Source: Symsagittifera roscoffensis (Eukaryota > Xenacoelomorpha > Acoela > Convolutidae). Taken from it: 64,000 nt of DNA. The stretch spans positions 7,083,624-7,147,623 of the forward strand of contig NC_087071.1 of the NCBI RefSeq assembly GCF_963678635.1. The letters are read 5' to 3'. The notes beneath the pieces are model-generated. The model was not told the DNA's origin. It ran no database searches and was given only the letters and a program-made list of their open reading frames with translations. Below, piece by piece: positions 13,201 through 25,200 of the stretch. Both the position numbers and the translations under genes were made by a program. The number at the start of each line of letters is the position of its first letter. Position 1 is the first letter of the stretch.

Positions 13201-16200
13201 TGAATGCAAAAACTTCAAATAGATCCCTATAACGTAAGCCAGACTAAATTGTTTTACAAAGAAGATTTCAAAATCACAGGAAAAAATTTTGTGTCGTCAG
13301 ATTTCTTTTTTGAATTTAGATGAAGAATACGGCGGCTTTTGTCAAAAAAACAGCCATTGATTTTAACTGAGGAATTTTTCGAAGTAGAAGCTTAATAGCA
13401 ATATGCGAAAAGTTAAATCTTTGGGATTCGACCCCCTGCCGACTTAAAGGGTCACCCCTTTGTACTATTTTGAGATATCCATTTTTGGTGATGAACCCTA
13501 AAAACTTTCTTAAGGCGCCTTAAGCGCCAATATATACAAGTTTTGAAGGGGGAGCGCGCGCCGAAAAAAAACGCGATTTTTTGGTCAAAAATTTCCAAAA
13601 AGTGCCTAAAAACGCCTTTTTTTGGCCTGTTTTTTTCAAAGTTCGGCCAAATAGGGGCAAAGCAGTGCTTTGGGAGAGCTCGAAAAATCAATTTGGTCGA
13701 CGTAAAAAAAGGTCGACAAAATTTTCGAAATTTTTTGAAAATCCGCCCCCCCCCCCCTCGAGAAAATCCTAGATCCGCACCTGTAGTTAATTTTTCTTCG
13801 AAGTAGAAGCTTAATAACCATATGCGAAAAGAAAAATTACATCTTTGTGTCAATACTGGGTGAAATGTAACAATCTTCATGTTACGTAGCTTATCTCAAT
13901 AACGTACATTTTTTCTGCAATTTGAACCCCAATAAGTTCACTGGTTTTCTGCCATGATAACGTTGTGGTTTATGTGGAATAGGACATACACGAAAATTTA
14001 AAACAAACCACAAAAAATGCTTTTTTTTGTAATACAATTTCATTCGTGGAAACAATGCTAGTCATACAGTTTTATAGTGGAAAACAAGCTTATCAAGCTA
14101 TTTTCAAACAAACTTTTCTTCTATGGTGCTGTATTAAATTGTACCATGAGATTTTTTCCACTGATGAAAATTGTATGAGAACCAAATTTTGTCAACCGGA
14201 TAGAACTAAAGGAAGGTAGACAAAAAACCCCTCTCTGCTTCCTCGAAAATGTTCTAGATCCAAACCTAGATCAGTCATTTTTTTTGATACTGATAGATAA
14301 TTTTATAAGCTGCAAAAAATTAGTTTTTATGATTATTCAATTTGTTTTTGACACTATTTTGACTAAAACTACAAATTGATTAATTATTAGTACTGTTTAC
14401 TTTTTGTATTTCAAAGAAGTTATTTTCTAAATTCCTTTAGAGAACAAGGCTGTTGTTCATTCTAGAGTTAATTCTACTGAATTTCCATTTTTCTTTTAGA
14501 AATTTGCTGATACAAAAGAAAGAGCGTTATAGGATTAATCCTGTTTAAACTCAAAACAAGAGGAGAAACGTATTCATTATTTTTAGAGAAATTTAAAAAT
14601 TGACAGGTGCAAGCGACGGAAAATTGTATCTCTGTTATTTTCTTATTCTGTTATGCGGAGCTTTGCTAAAACAGAATCAAAACAACCAATATTCTTACCA
14701 TGCTTCTGAAATCAGCAGCGCGTGCAATATGAACGATATTGTATAAAAAAAGAAGCAATTACTTTCGTTCATTTCGAATTTTTTCCCCTTTTTTCAATTA
14801 TGCACTGACATATTGTAAATTTAAAAAAAAAACAATTTTCTTTATTTTTATGATCTTCGCGAAGCTTATAAATTTTTATTGGGTTTCCTTCGTTTAATTA
14901 AATATTTAGTTCAACTTCTCTCAAAAAATTTGTTCTTTTGTTACAGAAAATCATATATTTTGAAATTTTTATTTGAAGCAGCTCAGTTACATACAAATTT
15001 TAGTTTGGATTATAACAAAGCTTAGAAGTTATGTTGCAGTTTTTCTTCAGAGATAAGTTTTGACATTTTTAATTGAATTGATTTTCAACTTTGAATGGAA
15101 AAAAATTTTGAAATATCAGTTTGTATTGAAAATTTAACTTTTACAAGTTGACTTTTTTGAATGTCGTGTTGCGGAAAGTCGAACCGAATTGATTCGGCCG
15201 AGCGAATTGAAGTAAGAGTCGAGCCGAAAACTACAAAACCGAAACAGAAGAATACGACGACCAAATCGAAACATCGGCGAAAGGGATCGGGGGGAAGTAT
15301 AAGCATAAGTGTGGACTTTGGAGGCCATGATAGTCGGGAACATAGAGTTGTGCACCACCACCATTACCATCATGACCAAGACCATGACCATGATCACGTG
15401 ACTGCAGATCCGAAAGAAGAAGGTTCTAAATGTGCATTTTTTTTTTCAATTTTTTGTGCTTTGTTTTCTTCGTTTCATGGTTTTTTCTGAAAAAGACAAA
15501 CAAGCCAAATGTCAAAAACACAGAGCAACGTTATTTTTTGCAAGCAAACAATTGGAAGATGCGAAAAATCATATAACTTCACACTCAATCAAATTTAAAT
15601 TGTAAATTTTCATTTATCTTAAATATTCACCTCAAATTCTCAATTTTTTTTTCTTAGGATAAGTGCTACAAAGCTACAATGTTTGATAAAAAAAATTTCA
15701 GCAAAAAATGTTTTCTTTTCTGAAACCCTAGAAAAAGAAAGCTATGCTAAAATTGATTAAAGCTTTTTCAGTAAAATCTGAAGACAACATTTATTGGAAA
15801 TGCTTATCAAACAGTTTCAATATATGAAAAATTTACGATACTCAGTATTCACCAATCAATTTTTTCAAAACCGTGAAGTACACGCAAAAATCGTTTCGAG
15901 AGTTATAGAATTTATTTTTAAAATTTGTCTCAAAACGGGCGAACACTGTGTTTACTTGTGAATTTAAAAGAGATTCCACAACAGCGTAGAATGTCATTTT
16001 TGTGAAAACGCAACAATAGTTATTTTATTTTCTAGTATTGTTGATGTGAAACCCACGGACAATTAACCAAAACATTGTGCTCTCCCAATGACTTTAAAAA
16101 AGCAAAACTATTGAATCTTGAACGCTTTGTAGAATCATTAAAAATAATAACTTTGTTCCGACTATTTTTGAAGAAATTGACGGAACCTTTGAGACAAAGT

Positions 16201-19200
16201 TTTTCACCTTCATGCAATCACTTTTTTCGCCATCACTTTTTGTAAAGTTATGAGGGTTTAAAAGAGCAATTTGGGCAAGTTGGGATAATAAACGCGCCGT
16301 ATATTTCGTGCTAATAATGCGTAAGCGGAGTTATAATCCGTCTTAGAAGTTGTTCGACTGAGACATGCTTAGGTCTAAGTAAATTTTTGCTCTCCGCAAA
16401 ATATATCATTTGGTACTTTAAATAGCGGGTGGGTGCATTATAAATAAAAACGAAATTTTTAAAAATTTTATTCCATTTTTTTGAAAATTTTATTGATTGA
16501 TTAAATTGGAACACTCAATTGATTAAATTGGAACAATTGATTTAATTGATTAAATTGGAGGAGAAATTAAAATGCAGTCGGAACAACGCAGTATGACACG
16601 AGAACTGTTGTTGTTCCGACTTTCGTAACGAAAGTAACTGAATATTTGTGCACGGGTTGAGTTTTTTTTCTTCAGACAAATTCGACTTTTTAACTAGCCA
16701 TTTTTGACGGACTTTCTAATTTTTATTCTAAATGTATTGTTGTCTTGAACTTAAAAATAAAAAATTATTTCACCTGTGATTATTATTTTAAAATTTATGG
16801 GGGTTTAAAGATTGCCATTCTGGCCATCTTGGCACAATCAACGCGCGATATATTTCGCGCTATGAACGCGTAAGCGGAGATTTAATCCGTCTTAGAAATC
16901 GTCCTGAATTGGTTGAAGGAAGCTTATTTGCCATAATCGATTTGTTACTAGAGCAAAATTTGTCACTTTGTGCTTAATATGGCGTGTGGGGTGATGGTTT
17001 TTACAAAAAATCCCAAATTTGAAAAAAAAATTTTTTCTTCTATCACAATTATTTTTTTCATGTTGTTACTGCTCCATAAACCTTAAGAGGCAGTCGGAAC
17101 ATTCAGGGCTTTGCCCTGATACGAGCAGTCTTGTTCAACTTTGCAGTGGATTGCGCTGTCGCTGAATCTGCCTTGTGTAAGCAGTATTTGCATTTTGTAT
17201 ACAGAAGCGGCACTATGTAGGAGCAATCGGCCTTTTTTTAGGTGGAACCCGCAAATTGGTGCGGATTTCATTTGATTTTGCAGAACCATCTTACAAATTG
17301 TGGAATCCATTTACAAGTAGAATTCGCAACATCTTTTTATATATTCCCTCTTTTCAGATTGCGCTACAATTAATGTGACGGGCATTTTTACGTTACAATT
17401 TTTTGCTTGTAGAATTTGGGGGAGCGGTGGTGAAGTGGTTACGTCTCCGCCTCTTAATCGAAAGGTCGGATGTTCGAGGCCCACCATGATCCGTGCTCGT
17501 TGCTTGAGGGTGAAGCAACATTACCCAGCCCAGAAAAAATACCAAAAAATTGCATGTAGTTCTTAAACAGGGGCACAACAGCGGTTCGCCGTGATGAGCT
17601 GTACAGCTCTTGTGTTGGTCCTTTCCCCCGTGGATAAATGATCTTAAAATCTTAAAATTTGCAACAAATGGATTCCACTCACAATTTGGAACTGGTTTTA
17701 ATGCTTGTTTCCGGGATTCCAGTGTCCTATACACTCACTACATGGTGCGCGCATCCAGAACAGTTTGTCCTCGTTATGAAAAAGTACGCTAAGCACTTTC
17801 TCGTAGACTCAGTGTCCGGAATTGCATGATAGGCAACTTTTTGAATGGAGAGCAAACTGGGTTACCAATATTTTTACACACGAGTTGTTTTAAAAAAAAA
17901 AATGGAAATAATGAGCAAAAATATTAACAAAAAAAGTCATTTTTTTCTAATGCTTTCAACGATCAACGATTCTTTGGGTTAAAAATTACAACTTTTAGGT
18001 TGTGACGAAGGTGAGCCAGCCGAAGAAGTAGCAGATTTGGAACCCGACGAGGAACCGTTGGCAGAACCCGAGCCCGAGGGGGATCCTGAACCAGAACCCG
18101 AACCCGAATCAGAACCCGAACCCGAACCAGAACCCGAGGCGGAGCCCGAACCGGAAGAGGAACCCGAACCCGAACCCGAACCCGAAGAGGAACCCGAACC
18201 CGAACCCGAAGAGGAACCCGAACCCGAACCCGAGGAGGAGCCCGAACCCGAAGAGGAACCCGAACCCGAACCCGAAGAGGAACCCGAACCCGAACCCGAA
18301 CCCGAACCCGAGGAGGAGCCCGAACCCGAAGAGGAACCCGAACCCGAACCCGAGGAGGAGCCCGAGCCCGAAGAGGAACCCGAACCCGAACCCGAGGAGG
18401 AACCCGATGAATGAAACTATTTTTCATTTCAGTTTTAATGTTTGTTGCAATAGATTTTAGGAACTATTTTTTTCTCTGCGATTCATGCTAAAAACTGCAG
18501 CGCTAGATATAAATATTTCAACCCAGGTAAAGCGCAAAAAGACCATTTTGTAGGAATGTGGCTTGAAGAAGTATCTAACTATAACTTTTTATAAAAAGGC
18601 ACCACGATGCCCATTTTCGCAGCATGAAATAAGCTAAAAGTAACAAATGAACCTCTTGATTTGAAATGAAAAAAATCAAAGTGTTAGTTAAAAAGAAAAG
18701 TTAAAAGTGTGAATTTTTAAACCCATTTTTCTAGAAGTTGAAACTTTTCCCAGAAGTTAAAATTTTTCAGACGCGTTTTTCGAGTTGAAAAAGATGTGAA
18801 CACAAACACTAGAAGGGGCAGTACAACAGTGCCGAAAAATAAAATGTTGTTCAAAAGAGCCGAATACTGTTTTTACTCATCTCTTATCACTAACAAATAA
18901 AAATTAATTCAAATCAACGGAAGTTGAATATTCAAAATTTGCCATTTTATTTGACAAAATGACAAAATACAAGCACGGCATCATTAAATTTTCTGAACTG
19001 TTAAAGTTGTCGAATTTTGGTTTTGAGGATATGCCATTTTGTTGCCAAAGGTCTCAATATGCCAGTTTTTACCATCTGAACTAGGTTTTGCATCGGATCG
19101 AGCTTTTTCTCGAATAGAGGGAGAAAAAAATTGTTCGTGCAGTAAGAAACATTCTGAGCGAAAAACTGAATTGTTCAGAGCGACAACTTTACTAAGCTCA

Positions 19201-22200
19201 GCTGTTTTTTAAAAATAGCACGCTTTTAGAAAAACTTGGTGCATCTGGTGAAACAAGACAAACTTAACAATTCCATAGAGGATGGCTCTGAGATTTTGCT
19301 AAGTTTTCCAAATCTATGCCAAATTTTTGTTTAGTTTTCCAGTGAAAGCTGTCAAAATCATCTTTCAAAAGAGACAGTAGTTTTTTACTGAGTTTGTACT
19401 GAGAGACAATTACCGAATTTTTTTTTTCACTAATGTGTTTACAAGCCGTACAAAAACATCAATGGAACCAGCAAAAAAGAAAACACCCGAATGCATTAAT
19501 CGATAAACAGATAAAACCTGTTTTTTACCCTGTTTTTTACTGTAACTAAATTCGGAAAATTTAATGTAATTTATCGGAAGAAACCAAATGGAAAATATTT
19601 TTAAAAACATGAACGACAACTATAAACTTTTTTGTCATCAAAAGCCAATCTTGTTTTTGATTTTTAATCAGTACGTAAAACACTAGAAAAAGTATAGTCA
19701 GATAGTTCCAAAAAAAGTAAATGCTTTCATTGTGATCACATTCAAATTGGTAGCTTGCTTCATGGAGATTATTTGCTTATCAACAACTTAGGGGCAACAA
19801 AACTTTCTTCTTCCAACTCTTAAAGAAAGTTACTGAATAATTGTACTCGGGCGGTTTGTTTTCTCAAGACAGTTTCAACTTTTTGACTAGCAAAAAAACC
19901 TATCGAAAAAATCGTTTTCGTGAGCTCAAATCTAAAAATCATGTTTTTGGAAAACTTATGAGAGTTTAAGGTTGCCAATTTTGATAACTTGGGACATTTA
20001 ACGCGTGATATATTTTGCGCTTATAGAGCATAAACGGATATTTAATCCGACCTGAAATTGTTTCGAAATGAACTAAGTCATGCGTTTTCGTCAGTTTAAT
20101 GTTTTTGTAAGCTCAAAATATAACACTATCCACTCTAAATAGCGTGTCAAGCAAAATCAGGTGACAATCGTTTCATTACATAGAAAAAGAGGCCAGAAAT
20201 TGAATTACTCAAAGTCAAATTACGTTGCTCAAGTTCCACGATTTTTCTAAAAACTGGCCATTCATTTTATACAGAGAGACTTAAAAGGCTCGGACAAAGT
20301 TAGTTTTTCAGACATTTTTCAAGTTTGCTCCTGTAATTTGTTTTTGATTTTCTGATTTTTTGGCTAACAAAAACAAAAGACTTCTCTTAGCAGTGCAACT
20401 CCGTGAAGGTTCTGACTGCGTTTTAAGAAATTTCTATGTTTTTTTAGGAAAACAATCTTGCTCATTATACGCTATAGACAGTATGCAGTGAAGTTTTCCG
20501 CACTCAACCAACTAAAAAAAAGACTAGCTAGCATGCCTGAATTAAATTTGGAACAAATTCTAAGACCGATTAAATATCCGGTTACGAATAAATAGCATGA
20601 AATATATCGCACGTTGATTGTCCAAAAACGAATGAAATGGCCATCTTCAAACCCTCATAACTTTACAAAAATCTTAGATGAAATATCGTTTGAAGTTTGA
20701 GCTCAGGGCAGCAATTATTTTCCAGTGATATGACATTTTGCTTTGTTTTGATATATTGTTTTGCGTGTTGGAAAGTAAAAATTTGTCTGGAGAAAAAAAC
20801 CACTCAAAAACTTTTCCGTCACTTTTTCGAAAGTCAAAACAAAACGTTCATGCAAATCACTGCTCCGATCTTGGATGCTGTCTATCAAAAACAGTTGCAA
20901 AAATCACAACCAACAAAAAATAATCAAGAAGAGCTAATTACTATCCCCAGAAATCTAGCCAGAAGTTTCCCAAAGATAATGAAAAAATTAATGATTAGTC
21001 TTTTTTATGTTTTCTATTTTCTGATTTCTGGAGGAAAAAATGCTCATAAATTTCGTTGAGTTTCAAGATTCACTTGTATCAAAGTTTTTTGTTGATATCA
21101 TTCCACCTTGCAAAAATTGGATCATTGGGCAAAATTTTTATCCGGATAAGAATTCTAAAAATTTTAGTCCACTTTCAAAAAAATGAACTTATCAATTTTT
21201 AGCTGAATTTGCCTTTTCATAGTTGAAGGCAAGTTTTTTGTTAATTTGAACTCAAAAACTGTATATTTTGAATATGTTTTTTCATCAGTCCATTAACATG
21301 CATGAATGTATTTCTTATCTTAGCGTAATTTAAGATTTTTTCCAATTTAAAAACAAACAAACAAAATACTTGAACCTAAACATGTGTCTTCCTTACGTTC
21401 AGTGACTCTGATTAACAAGAAATAGAGAAAGCAGACAAAAATTATGCTTCAAAACAGCCTGAAAAAAACTGCGAACAAATTGTTCATAAATCGAAAAATT
21501 ATCTTTCCAAATATTAATATGTATGTTTTATTTTTTGCTACTTTTTGTCATAATAACCTGCTGATTTTCTATACAAATTTAGATGTTCAAGCTATTTTGA
21601 GATTCAAATTTGCTGAAGTACAAAACTTTCTGAAAAATGACACTTGCTCTTTTTAAATTTTATATTCAGATTCGCTCTTTATCATTTATTTTGTCTTCCC
21701 AATTGTTGCAAATCCGGCCCATGTCAACAATCTCCCCCCTAAAATTAAAGGTCAAATTGAAGCAGTAAGGCCTATTTTGTACTCTGCTCGAGCTTACGTT
21801 TCCGAACAACTGGTGAAGTCGTGCTCTCATCACGAACAGGTCTGGGTTGTCACTCTCGGCTTCGATGCGTCGGTTCACGAGAGCCAGACACTCCCCATGA
21901 CGCTGAAGAGATGCCAGACAAGCTATGCTTCTCGTGTGGTAGCCGACAGTATCTGGTCGCATTTCAGCAGCACGAGAAAAACACTCGAGGGCTTCTGGAA
22001 ACTGTCCCTAAAAACAATTTTTTCCGGTTTTTTGAGATAAAATTCTAAAATCATGAAATAATCCTAATTTATCCACAATTTAGGATATTTGACTAGTAGA
22101 TGCCTCAAGTTCCAAGTTGATAAATTGAATGAACGTAAAACCGCAATCATTTTTTTTGAGAATTTGGTTTCGCCAAGTTTTCAATTGACTTATTTTATTC

Positions 22201-25200
22201 TGCTCTTTAACTTTCATCTTTACTTAGACAAAAATATTAATTTTTTTTTGATATTAGGATCAAAAAATTTCGGTCAAGAAAGTCGAGAAAACGAAACATA
22301 TCGAGTTTTTGCCGAAAAAGTCGAAGCATATCTATGCGGGGTCAAATAAACAAAAGTTTTATAAAATATCTGCCAAAAGAGTCAAGAAAGTCAAAACATA
22401 TCGAATTTTGGTCGAGAAAACTGAAACATCTGAACTGGGTCGAACAAAGTCGAACACTTTTTGTTGGGTCGAGAAAGTTGAAACATACCAAAATTTGGTC
22501 GAGAAAGTCGAAACATACGGTTTTTTGGTCGAGAAAGTCGAAACATACGGTTTTTTGGTCGAGAAAGTCGAAACATACGGTTTTTTGGTCGAGAAAGTCG
22601 AAACATACGGTTTTTAGGTCGAGAAAGTCGAAACATACGGTTTTTTGGTCGAGAAAGTCGAAACATACGGTTTTTTGGTCGAGAAAGTCGAGACTTAAAC
22701 CGAATACCCGGAAAGTATAGGGGCAAAAAAAAAACAGTTTTTCTGGACCACTTAAAAAAATTTCCGAAAAGGAACAAGATTTGCGGTTGAATATTGAACC
22801 ACCGGCTATCCGAAAAAGAAAAAACCAGCTGTAAATTGAGAAAAAAACGGCTAAATTTTCCGTATATAGGTGATTTGTTGATAGTAAATTTTTTTTGGGA
22901 TGGTATTGCTAGTATTTGGAGTGATTCTGGAATATAATACATTCGTGTCGTTTAAATTTCTGTCGTCTCATTGTCCTATTGACTTATTTGCCCCTATTTG
23001 CCCCCTATTTGCACAAACAACCATCATATGTGCACAAACAAGTTCTTCATTTTGTAACGTGGAGGTGACAGACAAGTCGTATCTCAAAGTTCCCAGATTG
23101 ACGACTGACTTTCATACACGGAAAAAATTAATCATGCAATTCCATAAAATAAGTCTATGAAAAAATGATAATCACTCGATTTTTTCTTAAATTGTGTGAT
23201 CGAAAATCAAAAGAACGTTTTGCTTCTTTTGGAATATAATTCGATGAATCGTCTTAAAAAAACAATTTTGGCATAAAAATTTGACATACTAATTCCATAT
23301 ATGCAAATTGTATGACTAATCTTTTTTGATGGCGACAACAAATGTTTGTTTACACAAATTTTGTGCCGAAACAATAGATTGGTAATATGGAGAAAAAAAA
23401 TTTGCCAACAAAATTTTTTAACGTGCATAACGTAGTACTGGATACACAAAAGTTGTTCCTCTTTTGTTTCTCTGGTTACGTTTCGTTCAAAAGTTCTTAA
23501 AACAGCGGACTCTAAAACTTCTACTTCTTGCATGGTTCGTTCATTTATGCCTTGATTAATATTTGAATTCTTAAAAATTCAAATTTCGAAACTGACAAAA
23601 AACGCAAGCCCACCACAAAGAGTCCACCCTTTGAAATTTTTTGAGATATCCATTTTTGGCTGACGAACCCTAATTTTTTTCTAGCAGCGCATTTGGCGCC
23701 AATCTTAACAAATCTTGGTAATTTTTTTTCCAAAAAGTGCCTATAAAACTCTTTTTTTGAACTTTTTCAAATACCGGTTTTTATAGTGATTAGTGAGAGC
23801 TCGGAACATTATTTTGGTTGATTAAAAAAATTTATACTTTTCGCTTCTTCAAAAATCCGCATCCTGCCCTCGATAAAACCCTAGATCGGTCCCTGATGAA
23901 AAATGTATCATAAGACTTTTTCAATATGAAAAAAGTACAACTAGTTTTTTTTTGTGAATCCGGGTTCCATAAAAAATTTTGGAACATGGCTCTTCAACGG
24001 CCCCTTGAAAACATGAAAAACGATCAAAAATGAGAAAACGGGGAAAATGATAAAAAAATTAATTTTTTTTTTAAATGGAAAACACGCAATCAAGAATGAA
24101 GATTTAAAACTAATGAAATTAACACAAGTCTCGAAATCAAGATTAATATAAAATGTCCTGAAAATGTGAATCAGAAATATATTTAACAAAAAGTATCGAA
24201 TACTTAGGCAGCTAACTCTTTTACAATTTAACTCTCGTTTTAAAAACAAAATGATGAAGCTTAAAATGTCTTTCTTATTTATAACTTAACAACAAATTTT
24301 CACCCAAAAAATTATTCATTGTTTTTTGAAATCTTTGTCAACATACATTTTCCATAATGTCTTGACCAGATTGGGATTCCAACTCTTTGGATAAGCGCGG
24401 TTTTTATCCAAAGATTTTTTATTTTTTTTTAGAAAACTTCAGAAATAAAACTTTACAGTTAACAGGAATAAAAAAGCTTGTCTGACCGTTGGAAGCTGTT
24501 CAAAACAATTTCAATTAAGTTATGAACATTTCTAAAAAAGTTCTGATTTGAATGAAAAAAAGTCTCACTGCAATTACATTGTCAACAAAAACTTTTGAGT
24601 TGAAATCTAAGTTTGATTAGTTTTTTTTTTATCAAAACCAACATTTGGCATCTTCAATATTAAAAAAAACGATCAGAGCACATACGTTTTTTTTTCCTTT
24701 TTTTTCTAAAAAATTGGTGCGAAAACGACGTTTCGTCATTTTTCAGAAAATGTTCAAATTTGAATAGTTTGTGCAACAACTTTTGTACACGGGATTAAAA
24801 CCAATATGTACTCCGCTCAGAATGTTGATTCGATGAAATTCAAAAAAACTGTTTTTCTTTTTCTTCAACTCCTAATTTTTTCTCGAAAACTCATCAATCA
24901 GCTTTATTTCAAAAAAACGTTATGAATAACAGATCAATTACTTTAACGAGCAGAAGGAACAATCAGGGCTTTAACTTGACATGAGGTTGCTTGTTTTTTG
25001 ATAATAACTTTAATCTAGACCATTATCCAACGTCAAAAGCATACCTTGATTTAAATAAATTTGATTATTTGACGACTTTGAGCTTGACCCCGAAAACCGA
25101 GAAGTGTAGTAGTTTTATGAGAACTTGTTGTTTAATCTTGATTGTAGCTACAGTGCTAATTTAATTTTACCAAACATAATAAACAACGTCTGAAACTTCA

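Noticed and set aside
13452-13880. 142-residue minus frame with GFSRGGGG
   Set aside because: The same wording appears in every Rep-B copy in decayed form, and the frame is not preserved between copies.
17408-17480. Functional tRNA-Lys gene
   Set aside because: A and B boxes are present, but the stems do not pair properly and it continues into a SINE body.
18284-18310. Interstitial telomere array
   Set aside because: The hexamer gggttc is telomere-like, but the array is in frame, codon-structured and has interspersed Glu codons, so it is coding repeat.
17963-18427. 154-residue Arg-Val/Pro-rich minus-strand frame
   Set aside because: It is the complement of the Glu-Pro hexamer repeat. It stays open only because of the repeat, and the plus frame joins exon 1 in phase.
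22498-22690. CRISPR-like regularly spaced repeats
   Set aside because: The units are contiguous with no spacers, and the genome is animal. It is a minisatellite.
22309-22942. Long open frames across the 30-bp repeat on both strands
   Set aside because: The repeat unit is a multiple of three, so frames stay open by construction. No splice signals or domain were seen, and the region lies inside a TTC16 intron.
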